From NCBI GenBank assembly GCA_936943315.1, contig CAKZJM010000339.1:1-22142 (forward strand): 22,142 bases of DNA, read 5' to 3'. The notes under the pieces are model-generated. The model was given only the letters and a program-made list of their open reading frames with translations. It did no database searches and was not told the DNA's origin. Shown here in pieces: positions 7,751 through 15,450 of this stretch. Positions within the stretch are counted from its first letter, which is position 1; each line of letters opens with the position of its first letter. The translations under genes were made by a program, and so were the position numbers. Origin of the DNA: an uncultured Methylophilus sp. (GTDB taxonomy: Bacteria > Pseudomonadota > Gammaproteobacteria > Burkholderiales > Methylophilaceae).

Positions 7751-8878
7751 TTAGACATAAGCACTTTCTTCAGTGCTCATTTTTTTCAAATATTGCTGAT
7801 GCTCCAACAGCGCCTGGCGTAAATCATCCATGCCAGTACCGTCTTTGGCTGAGACGCGAACAGTACGGATATTACCATACTCGTCGCGGTCGATTCCCGG
7901 CGTCATGCCCATGCGGTCAATCTGGTTTAGCACCAGGATTTGCGGCACTTGCGCTGCACCGATCTCGTTTAACACAATATTCACCTGCTCAATTTGGCCA
8001 TCCCGGTTTGGGCTGGCCACATCCACCACATGCAATAGCAAATCAGCCTGGGCAGCTTCTTCCAGCGTGGCACCAAACGCTTCAATCAGCGTTGTCGGCA
8101 GATGTTTAATAAACCCTACCGTATCAGACAACACCACCGGATAGCCTTCAGGCAAATGCATCTTGCGTGAAGTGGTATCCAGTGTGGCGAACAGCTGGTC
8201 GGCTGCATAGACCCCAGAGTGCGTCACACGGTTAAACAAGGTCGATTTGCCAGCGTTAGTATAGCCAACCAGCGACACGGTCATCAGGTTGGAGCGTTTG
8301 CGTGCACGCCGCTGCATACCGCGTTGCTGCTTAAGCTTAGCCAGCTTTTCGCGCAACTGCTTGACGCGTACGCGCAGCATACGCCTGTCGAGCTCGAGCT
8401 GTGTTTCACCCGGGCCGCCACGCACACCGATACCCCCTTTTTGCCGCTCCAGGTGGGTCCAGCCACGCACCAGCCGTGTCGATAAATGTTCCAACTGGGC
8501 CAATTCAACCTGCAACTTACCTTCGTGCGATTGCGCGCGCTGGGCAAAAATATCCAGGATCAGGCCAGTGCGGTCAACGACGCGGGCCTCAAGCAGCTTT
8601 TCGAGGTTGCGTTGTTGCGATGGGCTCAGGTCATGGTTAAAGGCAGCCACTTTACTTTCGTGAGCTGCCATCAAAGCCTTTAGCTCATCCGCCTTGCCAG
8701 AGCCGATAAAATACTTGGGATCAGGAGCGTGACGCTTGCCTTCCAGCGTCGCAGAGATATTCAGTCCGGCAGTGCCGGCGAGGTGGCGGAGCTCTTGCAA
8801 ACTTTCTTCGTAGTCAGCGTCACCAAAGTTCACACTGACCAGAATAACGGCATCTCCGCCGCTTGGTCTATCAAACAT
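7751..8878 (-). CDS. hflX: GTPase HflX
   Basis: HflX is a translation-associated GTPase that splits stalled or hibernating 70S ribosomes and binds the 50S subunit. The 375-residue protein has the N-terminal HflX subdomain (about 10-100, with PDPKYFIGSGKADEL), the linker GGIGVRGGPGETQLE (148-162), a coiled segment rich in Lys and Arg (about 170-197), and then a GTPase domain. The GTPase motifs are G1 GYTNAGKST (205-213), G3 DTVGF (252-256) and G4 NQID (318-321). The C-terminal extension beyond the G domain is short. It begins 3 bases after the hfq stop, so it is translated from the hfq transcript, the usual hfq-hflX-hflK-hflC arrangement. Confidence 0.97.
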   Translation of the reverse strand: MFDRPSGGDAVILVSVNFGDADYEESLQELRHLAGTAGLNISATLEGKRHAPDPKYFIGSGKADELKALMAAHESKVAAFNHDLSPSQQRNLEKLLEARVVDRTGLILDIFAQRAQSHEGKLQVELAQLEHLSTRLVRGWTHLERQKGGIGVRGGPGETQLELDRRMLRVRVKQLREKLAKLKQQRGMQRRARKRSNLMTVSLVGYTNAGKSTLFNRVTHSGVYAADQLFATLDTTSRKMHLPEGYPVVLSDTVGFIKHLPTTLIEAFGATLEEAAQADLLLHVVDVASPNRDGQIEQVNIVLNEIGAAQVPQILVLNQIDRMGMTPGIDRDEYGNIRTVRVSAKDGTGMDDLRQALLEHQQYLKKMSTEESAYV

Positions 8879-8881
8879 GCA

Positions 8882-9124
8882 TTAAGATTCTTGGGTAGAT
8901 TCGTGTGGCCCCAAACTGACTGGACGCGCTGGAACGATAGTTGAAATGGCGTGTTTATACACCATTTGGGTCACTGTATTTTTTAACAAAATGACATACT
9001 GGTCAAAAGAATCGACCTGCCCTTGCAGCTTAATACCGTTAACGAGGTAAATAGACACTTGAACGTGTTCTTTTCTCAGGGCGTTCAGAAAAGGGTCTTG
9101 TAGCATCTGGCCTTTGTTATTCAT
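8882..9124 (-). CDS. hfq: RNA chaperone Hfq
   Basis: Hfq is a hexameric Sm-like protein that pairs small RNAs with mRNAs. The 80-residue protein starts MNNKGQMLQDPFLNALRKEH and contains the Sm1 strand set (VSIYLVNGIKLQGQVDSFDQYVILL) and the Sm2 signature VYKHAISTIVP. The C-terminal tail is short, as is common in betaproteobacteria. A near-perfect ribosome-binding site, AAGGAG, precedes the ATG at 9124 by 7 bases, which rejects the TTG one codon earlier. The 110-base gap to gltX must hold its promoter; I see only weak candidates there. Confidence 0.98.
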   Translation of the reverse strand: MNNKGQMLQDPFLNALRKEHVQVSIYLVNGIKLQGQVDSFDQYVILLKNTVTQMVYKHAISTIVPARPVSLGPHESTQES

Positions 9125-9184
9125 CAATTGCTCCTTCTTTTGTTTTAATCGTATTGGAGTTTTATTATCTTGAACACCAATCCC

Positions 9185-9199
9185 TCATAGTGACTATGA
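9185..9199. repeat. short inverted repeat between gltX and hfq
   Basis: TCATAG-TGA-CTATGA is a perfect six-base inverted repeat around a three-base centre, about 60 bases upstream of hfq and 35 bases after the gltX stop. It is too short and lacks a T-run to be a convincing terminator. It could be an operator for hfq or chance; no known binding-site consensus is recognised. Confidence 0.3.
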
Positions 9200-9234
9200 T
9201 TGTACTAATTTGTTCCAATTTCAATCCCCGCACC

Positions 9235-10641
9235 TTATTTTTTTGGAAATAAAGCGCGAATGCGCTGCAAACAGGTCTCTTTACCCAATATCGACATCAC
9301 CTGATCGATGCTGGGTGACTGCGCAATCCCAATCAAAGCCACCCGCAATGGCATGGCCAGTTTGGGGAATTTAATCTGCTGCTCAGCCACAACCTGATTT
9401 AGCGCATCGTGTAACTTATCGGCAGCCCAGTCAGAATCTTGAGTCTTTTGCAGAAAGCTTTCGATATATCCCGCGGTTTCTTCCTGGAGATGCTTGGCCG
9501 CGTCGGCCTCACTGATGGCAGGCATCTGGTAAAAGAAGGCGATTTCTTTGGCCAGCTGATTCAGGTTATTGGCCCGCTCACGGTATAAGTGAAGCACGGC
9601 CAGCAAGTCTGGTGACTGGGTGTCTGTCACGCCGAGGGCTGCTAACCGTGGTTTAACCTCGTCAGCAATACGCTCTAATGGCAACGTCTTGATATAGTGC
9701 GCATTGAGCCAGTTGAGTTTCTCGGTATTAAATTGTGCGGCGGACGGGGTGATATGGTCCAAATCAAACCACTCACAGAATTGCGCCATGCTGAACACTT
9801 CTTCATCGCCGTGTGACCAGCCCAGTCGTGCCAGGTAATTGAGTACCGCTTCACGCAAATAACCGTCTTCATGGTACTGCATGACACTCACCGCACCGTG
9901 GCGCTTGGAGAGTTTCTGGCCATCGTCACCCAAAATCATGGATAAATGGGCATATTGCGGGACTTGTGCCCCCAGGGCCTGTAGCATATTGATCTGGCGC
10001 GGCGTGTTATTCACGTGGTCATCGCCGCGGATCACTTGCGTCACGCCCATTTCCCAGTCATCCACCACCACACAGAAGTTGTAGGTCGGTGTGCCATCCG
10101 CACGCGCAATAATCAGGTCATCCAATTCGGCATTGGCAATCTCAATGCGGCCTTTGACCATATCATCCCAGGCCACCACACCAGCGGTTGGATTTTTAAA
10201 GCGCACCACAGGGGGCACGTCTTTTGGTGGCTCAGGCAATACTTTGCCATTTTCAGGGCGCCAGCGACCATCGTAGCGAGGTTTAACGCCCTGCTGCATC
10301 TGGCTCTCGCGCAATGCATCGAGCTCTTCTTTACTGCAATAGCAGTAATAAGCATGCCCTTCATCCAGCATTTTCTGGATAATTTTTTTATAAGTATCCA
10401 TGCGCTGCATCTGGTAAAACGGGCCTTCATCATGATCCAGCTCCAACCAGGCCATCCCATCCAGAATCGCCTGAACAGCTTCAGGCGTTGATCGTGCAAC
10501 ATCGGTATCCTCAATACGCAGGATAAATTTCCCGCCATGGCGTTTGGCATACGCCCAGGAAAACAGTGCAGTGCGTGCACCGCCAATATGAAGATAACCG
10601 GTAGGACTCGGGGCAAAACGGGTTTTAACAGCTTGTGACAT
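9235..10641 (-). CDS. gltX: glutamyl-tRNA synthetase
   Basis: GltX charges tRNA-Glu with glutamate in the cytoplasm (class I synthetase). The 468-residue protein starts MSQAVKTRFAPSPTGYLHIG with the HIGH-type motif HIGG at 18-21. It has RIEDTD (42-47), RGDDHVNNTPRQ (205-216) and the KMSKS-type KLSKR (243-247), then a helical anticodon-binding region ending in RALFPKK. The frame stays open 34 codons further upstream, but that extension has no homology character and I reject it. Of the E. coli zinc ligands, the CxC pair (C100, C102) is kept while the later Cys and His are replaced by Trp and Pro (DGRWRPEN). It is monocistronic: a divergent gene lies upstream and hfq has its own ribosome-binding site downstream. 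Confidence 0.97.
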   Translation of the reverse strand: MSQAVKTRFAPSPTGYLHIGGARTALFSWAYAKRHGGKFILRIEDTDVARSTPEAVQAILDGMAWLELDHDEGPFYQMQRMDTYKKIIQKMLDEGHAYYCYCSKEELDALRESQMQQGVKPRYDGRWRPENGKVLPEPPKDVPPVVRFKNPTAGVVAWDDMVKGRIEIANAELDDLIIARADGTPTYNFCVVVDDWEMGVTQVIRGDDHVNNTPRQINMLQALGAQVPQYAHLSMILGDDGQKLSKRHGAVSVMQYHEDGYLREAVLNYLARLGWSHGDEEVFSMAQFCEWFDLDHITPSAAQFNTEKLNWLNAHYIKTLPLERIADEVKPRLAALGVTDTQSPDLLAVLHLYRERANNLNQLAKEIAFFYQMPAISEADAAKHLQEETAGYIESFLQKTQDSDWAADKLHDALNQVVAEQQIKFPKLAMPLRVALIGIAQSPSIDQVMSILGKETCLQRIRALFPKK

Positions 10642-10722
10642 GATGACTCTCATAACGCTCAAGCTAGCTATTTTAACATGGCCGTTGCGCTCTGGCCTGA
10701 CTACAACATGCTCGCACCAAGA

Positions 10723-10751
10723 TTGAAGCACAAGCACAAACACGTTATGAT
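10723..10751 (+). promoter_or_regulatory. sigma-70 promoter of the gene at 10758 (predicted leaderless)
   Basis: TTGAAG (10723-10728), an exact 17-base spacer, and TATGAT (10746-10751) match the sigma-70 consensus at 4 of 6 and 5 of 6 positions. The six-base discriminator GCAGCC runs directly into the ATG at 10758, so the expected +1 is the A of the start codon. No ribosome-binding site is present. Confidence 0.6.
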
Positions 10752-10757
10752 GCAGCC

Positions 10758-11096
10758 ATGACGCAACTCCCCTATTCCAGCAACGAGATTCATGTCGGCG
10801 AGCTGTACGGCAAACCGGCAGCGCCTGGACAAACCAGTGCGATTTATCATGTGATTGCCGTGCACAAGCAAGGCATTACGCTGCAAAACATGGATAACCC
10901 GCTGAGCCAGTTTGAAACCACGGCCAGCAAATTGCTGCAATCCGGTTACGTGCGACTCAGCCAGACGCCTTATGTCAACCTGGCACAAACGGCCAAACGT
11001 AAAAACAACGCTTCCAGCAAACTTAAACGCTGCCCTTACACGCACGACTTCTTTGCCGACCGCGCCGACTGCGAAAGACCACAAGTCGCTGCCTGA
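10758..11096 (+). CDS. hypothetical protein, small, basic C-terminus
   Basis: I do not recognise a family. The 112-residue product begins MTQLPYSSNEIHVGELYGKP. Its middle resembles a small beta-rich domain (SAIYHVIAVHKQGITLQN, then a helix QFETTASKLLQSGYVRLSQ), and its Lys/Arg-rich tail (TAKRKNNASSKLKRCPYTHDFF) ends in a Cys-containing segment. There is no signal peptide or membrane helix, so it is probably cytoplasmic. Three things support it over the longer antisense frame: a well-spaced sigma-70 promoter just upstream, a stop four bases before a strong terminator hairpin, and a plausible globular composition. It is divergent from gltX and convergent with rimO. The start lacks a ribosome-binding site, consistent with a leaderless mRNA. 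Confidence 0.7.
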   Translation: MTQLPYSSNEIHVGELYGKPAAPGQTSAIYHVIAVHKQGITLQNMDNPLSQFETTASKLLQSGYVRLSQTPYVNLAQTAKRKNNASSKLKRCPYTHDFFADRADCERPQVAA

Positions 11097-11099
11097 AAA

Positions 11100-11128
11100 C
11101 AAAAATGCCGCATGTGCGGCATTTTTTA
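11100..11128. terminator. bidirectional intrinsic terminator between the gene at 10758 and rimO
   Basis: AAAAATGCCGCA-TG-TGCGGCATTTTTT is a hairpin with a near-perfect stem (TGCCGCA / TGCGGCA) flanked by A- and T-runs, so it works in both directions. It sits 4 bases after the plus-strand gene and 24 bases beyond the rimO stop, serving both convergent genes. Confidence 0.9.
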
Positions 11129-11151
11129 TCGCTGATGCAATACCGGAGTCA

Positions 11152-12486
11152 TTAAAACTCTGGCGGCGCACCAATCAGGTCGTGGCCTTGTGAATCCACA
11201 ATCTGCACATCGACAAAATCACCCGGATTCAGGCCATCCGCATCCTGCAGGTAAACAATCCCGTCAATCTCGGGTGCATCGCCTTTGGTACGGGCAATTG
11301 CAATCACATTGCCGTCATCGTCCTCAGTCAGTTCATCGACAAGCACCGTTTGCAGGCTGCCGATTTTTGCGGCGACTTTCGCGGCGCTGATACGCTCTTG
11401 CACTTCCATAAAGCGGCTCAGGCGCTCCTGCTTCACTTCTTCAGCCACCTGGTCTGGCAAATTGTTCGCCACCGCCCCATCCACGGCCGAATAGGCAAAG
11501 CAGCCGACGCGGTCCAATTGCGCTTCTTCCATAAAGTCGAGCAGCATCTTGAAATCGTCTTCGGTTTCACCGGGGAAACCCACAATAAAAGTACTGCGGA
11601 TGGCGATTTCAGGACAGATATCACGCCAAGCCTTGATGCGCGCCAGGTTGTTTTCGCTGCTGGCCGGATGCTTCATGGACTTGAGGATACGCGGACTGGC
11701 ATGCTGCAATGGCACGTCCAGATAAGGCAAAATTGCGCCTTCTGCCATCAACGGGATCACATCATCCACATGCGGGTATGGATACACGTAATGTAAACGC
11801 ACCCATACGCCCAGCTCGCCGAGGGATTTGCTGAGCTCAGTCATATGCGTCCTCACCGGACGACCGTTCCAGAAGCCTTTGCGGAACTTCATATCCACGC
11901 CATAAGCAGAGGTGTCTTGTGAAATCACCAGAATCTCAGACACGCCAGCATTGACCAGGCTTTCTGCCTCGTTCATCACATCGCCAATCGGGCGGCTGAC
12001 CAGGTCGCCACGCATGCTGGGGATAATACAGAAGCTGCAACGGTGGTTACAGCCTTCAGAAATCTTGAGGTAAGCGTAATGTTTAGGCGTCAGGCGGATG
12101 CCTTGTGGCGGCACTAAGTCAATGTAAGGGTCATGAGGCTTGGGCAAATGGGTATGCACATGGCCCATGACTTCTTCTAATGCATGCGGGCCGGTCACAG
12201 CCAGCACGCTTGGGTGGGCGCCAGTGACGACCTCTTTTTTAGCACCCAGGCAACCGGTCACAATCACTTTGCCATTTTTGTTGAGTGCCTCGCCAATCGC
12301 ATCGAGTGACTCCTGTACGGCTGAATCAATAAAGCCGCAGGTGTTCACCACCACCAGGTCAGACTGCTCGTAACTATTGCTGATTTCATAGCCCTCAGCA
12401 CGCAACTGGGTCAAAATGCGCTCGGAATCTGAGCCTGCCTTGGGGCAACCCAGCGAGACAAAACCGACTTTAGGCGAACTTTGCAT
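11152..12486 (-). CDS. rimO: ribosomal protein uS12 methylthiotransferase RimO
   Basis: RimO is a radical-SAM enzyme that adds a methylthio group to an aspartate of ribosomal protein S12, using two 4Fe-4S clusters. The 444-residue protein shows the N-terminal MTTase domain with cluster cysteines C14 (SLGCPK), C50 (VNTCGF) and C79 (VTGCLGAK). The radical-SAM domain has the motif CNHRCSFC (146-153), and a C-terminal TRAM domain (about 375-440, LQTVLVDELTEDDDGN..., GDFVDVQIVD) completes the architecture. The sequence SLGCPKAGSDSE is the betaproteobacterial variant of LGCPKNxxDSE. It is 12 bases downstream of the ZIP transporter gene and likely shares its transcript. Confidence 0.97.
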   Translation of the reverse strand: MQSSPKVGFVSLGCPKAGSDSERILTQLRAEGYEISNSYEQSDLVVVNTCGFIDSAVQESLDAIGEALNKNGKVIVTGCLGAKKEVVTGAHPSVLAVTGPHALEEVMGHVHTHLPKPHDPYIDLVPPQGIRLTPKHYAYLKISEGCNHRCSFCIIPSMRGDLVSRPIGDVMNEAESLVNAGVSEILVISQDTSAYGVDMKFRKGFWNGRPVRTHMTELSKSLGELGVWVRLHYVYPYPHVDDVIPLMAEGAILPYLDVPLQHASPRILKSMKHPASSENNLARIKAWRDICPEIAIRSTFIVGFPGETEDDFKMLLDFMEEAQLDRVGCFAYSAVDGAVANNLPDQVAEEVKQERLSRFMEVQERISAAKVAAKIGSLQTVLVDELTEDDDGNVIAIARTKGDAPEIDGIVYLQDADGLNPGDFVDVQIVDSQGHDLIGAPPEF

Positions 12487-12498
12487 GATGTTTCTCTC

Positions 12499-13419
12499 TT
12501 AACCTTCTACCAACCATTTGGTCAGGGCGACTGACGCGACGCCCAATACAATTAACAATAACTGACTCAAGGTATCGCGCAGCGCCGTGCGTTTGTGCAA
12601 GCCAGGAATCAAATCAGCCACTGCGACATACAACATACTCGCCGCTGCCAAGCTTAAAATATATGGCACCCACTGCTGCACCAGATTCAACGCTAGGTAG
12701 GCCAGCAGGCCCCCTGCCAATGTTGCCAGACTAGAGGCAATATTAAATAAGAATGCTTTTTTCTTGCTGTAGCCTGAGTGCAGCAGAATCAGGAAATCGC
12801 CCACCTCTTGCGGAATCTCGTGCGCAATAATCGCCAGGGCAGTCACCAGGCCTACTTGCATATCCACCATAAACGCGGCACAGATCAAAATACCGTCCAC
12901 AAAATTGTGAAAAGTATCGCCTATCATAATCATCAGGCCACTGCGGCCGTCGTCGTGCGCATGCGCATGTTGGTGATGGGCTAGCACTTGTGCCTGCGCC
13001 GGTTGCGGTAGCTTAAACTTAATCGCGCCCTGCGGTTTTTTAGCTACTTGCTGCTCAGGATGCAGCTCAGGGCAATGTGCTTCATCATGCATGGCATGCA
13101 TTTCACAATGCTCGCCATGACAATGCCGCCACAGCACCAGTTTTTCCAATGTAAAAAACAGTAACACGCCAAACAGCATGGTGGCAGTCATGGCTTCAAC
13201 ATTGGGGCTGGTTTCTATTGCATGCGGCAAAATCTCGAGAAATACGGCCGCCAGCAAGGCCCCAATCGCATAGCTTACTAGCAGCGGGACCCATTGTTTG
13301 CGCGCATTCAGAGCAAACAGGGCTGCCACACACACACTTAGGACTCCGCCGAGTAAACAGGCCAGCACCATGCCGGTCAAGGGGGAAATGTCAGAAAGCA
13401 ATGTGGTCAAGGCAGTCAT
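12499..13419 (-). CDS. ZIP family metal transporter with His-rich loop
   Basis: ZIP proteins import divalent metals (zinc, iron, manganese) across the inner membrane. The 306-residue protein has about eight hydrophobic segments. The metal-site helices carry HNFVDG (171-176) and HEIPQEVGDF (200-209), the hallmark pair of the family. The loop between helices 3 and 4 (about 98-160) is unusually rich in His and Cys (RHCHGEHCEMHAMHDEAHC, and HHQHAHAHDD at 148-157), suggesting a metal-sensing or buffering role. A TATAAT box (13446-13451) lies about 27 bases before the ATG, and no clear ribosome-binding site is seen. rimO follows by 12 bases. Substrate cannot be told from sequence; zinc is most likely. 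Confidence 0.93.
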   Translation of the reverse strand: MTALTTLLSDISPLTGMVLACLLGGVLSVCVAALFALNARKQWVPLLVSYAIGALLAAVFLEILPHAIETSPNVEAMTATMLFGVLLFFTLEKLVLWRHCHGEHCEMHAMHDEAHCPELHPEQQVAKKPQGAIKFKLPQPAQAQVLAHHQHAHAHDDGRSGLMIMIGDTFHNFVDGILICAAFMVDMQVGLVTALAIIAHEIPQEVGDFLILLHSGYSKKKAFLFNIASSLATLAGGLLAYLALNLVQQWVPYILSLAAASMLYVAVADLIPGLHKRTALRDTLSQLLLIVLGVASVALTKWLVEG

Positions 13420-13445
13420 GCTGTGTTTATGGCAGGAAGGCGCGC

Positions 13446-13451
13446 ATTATA
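13446..13451 (-). promoter_or_regulatory. TATAAT -10 box upstream of the ZIP transporter
   Basis: The minus strand reads CACG-TATAAT-GCGCGC. The hexamer is a perfect -10 element, giving a predicted 5' leader of about 20 bases before the ATG at 13419. The upstream region is T-rich, but no good -35 hexamer is found at 16-18 bases. Confidence 0.45.
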
Positions 13452-13525
13452 CGTGAGTTATCAAAAAAACAAAGCATAAACAAACAGTTATCCTTTGAAA
13501 ACCCTGCCGTTACCCAGGCACCCGG

Positions 13526-13948
13526 TTAAATAAATTGCGCAACAATATAGCCAATCACAATGCCGACCAGCAAGGCCATCGTCAGGCCGCGGTAAGTCAG
13601 CACATCACGCGAATAGCCACGCCGAATGGCAACATACGACACCAGGTAGCCCATGGCATTCAGCAGCCAGATAAAACTGAAGCTGAGCACCTTGACAATG
13701 ATGGGGCCAATCAATGGCACCAAGCCAATCACACCAACCAGCCACACAAATAGTCCTGAGACCAGACCAATCAGCACCGCCACCCCGGCAAGCACACGCG
13801 CATCCCAGTCCAGGTAAAGGCCCACCCCCACTAAGGCTGTGAGGACGATGGCCAGCAAGACCATGAAAGGCCACGCTTGCACATTGGTGGCAGTGAACCC
13901 AGGGGCAGCGGTTGCCGGATGTCGGCGAACACGTAGTTTTTTCAGCAT
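13526..13948 (-). CDS. small inner-membrane protein, unknown function
   Basis: I do not recognise a named family. The 140-residue protein has a basic N-terminus (MLKKLRVRRHPATAAPG). Four hydrophobic segments follow: about 27-45, 51-73, 79-105 (partly broken by Gly and Pro) and 119-138. The loop between the third and fourth is basic (AIRRGYSRDVLTYRG), placing it in the cytoplasm. TAGGATG precedes the ATG at good spacing. It starts 9 bases after the HAD phosphatase stop, so the two are co-transcribed. No conserved catalytic motif is visible. Confidence 0.8.
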   Translation of the reverse strand: MLKKLRVRRHPATAAPGFTATNVQAWPFMVLLAIVLTALVGVGLYLDWDARVLAGVAVLIGLVSGLFVWLVGVIGLVPLIGPIIVKVLSFSFIWLLNAMGYLVSYVAIRRGYSRDVLTYRGLTMALLVGIVIGYIVAQFI

Positions 13949-13957
13949 CAGCTCATC

Positions 13958-14605
13958 CTAAAGCGTTGCAACCAGGCTAGGCAAGGCTTCTACTTGAGCG
14001 CAGCGATACCAATACGGTTTGCACTGTGCGACATCTCCGGCATAGCCCCAACTCACGAGGGCGAAGTCCATCTGGTTGGCATCGGCTGACTGGCCGTCTT
14101 CCAGACGGTCACCGATATACAGACACTCCTTGATCGGCAGCCCATGTTCAGCCACCACTCGTCCTATCATCTCGGCCTTGGTTTTAAGTGCCGGATGAAA
14201 GTAATCCAGCGCATAGACACCTGTAAACAATGGGTTCCAACCCAGATGCGCCATGATTTTCTCGGTAGGGAAATAGCGTTTGTTAGTCGCGATATAAAGC
14301 TGGTAGCCCTGCGCCTGCAATTGTTGCAACATGCTTGCAACACCCTCAAACACCACGGACTGCTGGTAACCCGTAGTGTCGTAATGCTGCTTGAAGGCCG
14401 CTGCCAAGGTATTCAGCAACGCGGCATCTTCACTCCCGGCAAGCCGTTTCAACGTTTCCATCAACGGTGGTCCAATCACATCTTGCGTCAACGGTGCAGC
14501 CAATGGCCTATTGGTGCTGCTAAATGCCAGACCAAAGCAATGCAAAATGCTGGGAGCGGAGTCAATCAATGTACCGTCTAAATCAAAAATTAGATGCTGT
14601 TTCAT
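13958..14605 (-). CDS. HAD family hydrolase, phosphoglycolate phosphatase-like
   Basis: The 215-residue protein belongs to the HAD superfamily with a C1-type helical cap. Motif 1 is FDLDGT, with nucleophile D8 and acid/base D10; motif 2 is ATNKR (106-110); the motif 3 Lys is in LKTKAEM (140-146); motif 4 is YIGDRLED with D166 and D170. The best match is the Gph/5'-nucleotidase-like group (GTLIDSAPSI), so phosphoglycolate or a similar small phosphate ester is plausible, but the substrate cannot be fixed. The N-terminal start is well defined by motif 1. It lies upstream of a small membrane protein gene and downstream of a CACAGAG repeat that separates it from pgeF. Confidence 0.88.
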   Translation of the reverse strand: MKQHLIFDLDGTLIDSAPSILHCFGLAFSSTNRPLAAPLTQDVIGPPLMETLKRLAGSEDAALLNTLAAAFKQHYDTTGYQQSVVFEGVASMLQQLQAQGYQLYIATNKRYFPTEKIMAHLGWNPLFTGVYALDYFHPALKTKAEMIGRVVAEHGLPIKECLYIGDRLEDGQSADANQMDFALVSWGYAGDVAQCKPYWYRCAQVEALPSLVATL

Positions 14606-14644
14606 AAAAAGGTTATTGAGTCTTTGGAACGACTTTTTAATTGT

Positions 14645-14736
14645 TTAGCAACAGAGGTCACAGAGCACACAGAGGAAAACAAAAAACATCATTCACAATG
14701 CTTTTCTCTGTGAACGCTGTGTTCTCTGTGGCAAAA
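14645..14736. repeat. CACAGAG-type imperfect inverted repeat
   Basis: The left arm TTAGCAACAGAGGTCACAGAG continues with CACACAGAGGAAAAC (14645-14680). The right arm on the other strand reads TTTTGCCACAGAGAACACAG followed by CGTTCACAGAGAAAAG (14701-14736). The arms match at most positions and each holds ACAGAG-like units every 8-10 bases. They flank a 20-base centre. Similar (A)CACAGAG arrays are scattered in intergenic regions of many bacteria. Here it fills the whole gap between the rluD-pgeF unit and the HAD gene, and the transcript could fold into a long hairpin. Confidence 0.7.
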
Positions 14737-14740
14737 ATAT

Positions 14741-15448
14741 TTATTCCAGCCAGATAAAACTTCCCATGCGGCCGGTATCACCATCGCGGCGGAAGCTGAA
14801 AAAAGTTTCCGGCTCGCTGTAAGTGCAGCGTCCGCCGCCATATATCTGCGTCACACCCAAAGCGTTCAAGCGCTGCCGGGCAATCGCATACAAATCCCCG
14901 AGCCACTTATCGCCGCGCGGTTTAAACGCCGAGGCTGCCTGCGCGTCTTTGGCAATAAACTGCGCCCTGACCTCTGCGCCTACTTCAAACGCATCCGGGC
15001 CGATGGCAGGCCCCAGCCAGGCCATCAGTTGCTCCGCCTGTACCGGCATAGCCGCCACGGTGGACTCAATCCCCCCATCACACAGGCTACGCCAACCCGC
15101 ATGAACCGCAGCAACAGCAGTGCCAGCCTGGTCGCACAGCAATACTGGCAGGCAATCTGCGGTCATGGTCACGCACACTACCTGCTTACGGCTGGTAAAA
15201 CTGGCATCAGCGCTCTCCAGACAAGACGACAAGGCAGCATCGATCACGCGTGTGCCGTGGACCTGGTTTAGCCAGACCGGCTCGCTTGGCATGTAGGCAC
15301 TCAATAATTGACGATTGGCTTTGACATGATCGCCCAGATTGAGGCTGGCATATACGCCAGTGCTTACCCCACCCTGCCGTGTGGTCTGAAATGCTTTGAC
15401 ATGAGCGGGTGCAGGCCAGTCAGGCGAGATCAATGCCAAGTCAGACAT
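14741..15448 (-). CDS. pgeF: peptidoglycan editing factor PgeF (YfiH/multicopper laccase-domain)
   Basis: PgeF (YfiH) removes wrongly incorporated L-Ser from peptidoglycan precursors in E. coli; relatives also show purine-nucleoside or phenol-oxidising activity. The 235-residue protein has the metal-site residues H64 (NQVHGTRV), C99 (TADCLP) and H116 (HAGWR, 116-120), plus the C-terminal GGRCTYSEPETFFSFRRDGDTGRMG typical of the family. It is complete and starts 2 bases after the rluD stop, with GAGGA inside the rluD acidic-tail codons as its ribosome-binding site, so translation is probably coupled to rluD. Confidence 0.94.
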   Translation of the reverse strand: MSDLALISPDWPAPAHVKAFQTTRQGGVSTGVYASLNLGDHVKANRQLLSAYMPSEPVWLNQVHGTRVIDAALSSCLESADASFTSRKQVVCVTMTADCLPVLLCDQAGTAVAAVHAGWRSLCDGGIESTVAAMPVQAEQLMAWLGPAIGPDAFEVGAEVRAQFIAKDAQAASAFKPRGDKWLGDLYAIARQRLNALGVTQIYGGGRCTYSEPETFFSFRRDGDTGRMGSFIWLE

Positions 15449-15450
15449 GC

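Noticed and set aside
9128..9234. Possible hfq promoter (TACAAT, GATAAT and TACGAT hexamers)
   Set aside because: Several -10-like hexamers exist but none has an acceptable -35 at 16-18 bases, so no single promoter can be supported.
10642..10743. 34-codon upstream extension of gltX
   Set aside because: GltX proteins start a few residues before RFAPSPTG; the extension overlaps the divergent promoter and has no matching start signals.
10701..11174. 157-residue minus-strand open frame opposite the gene at 10758
   Set aside because: It runs through the bidirectional terminator and the divergent promoter, has no ribosome-binding site or family character, and the plus-strand frame has matching promoter and terminator.
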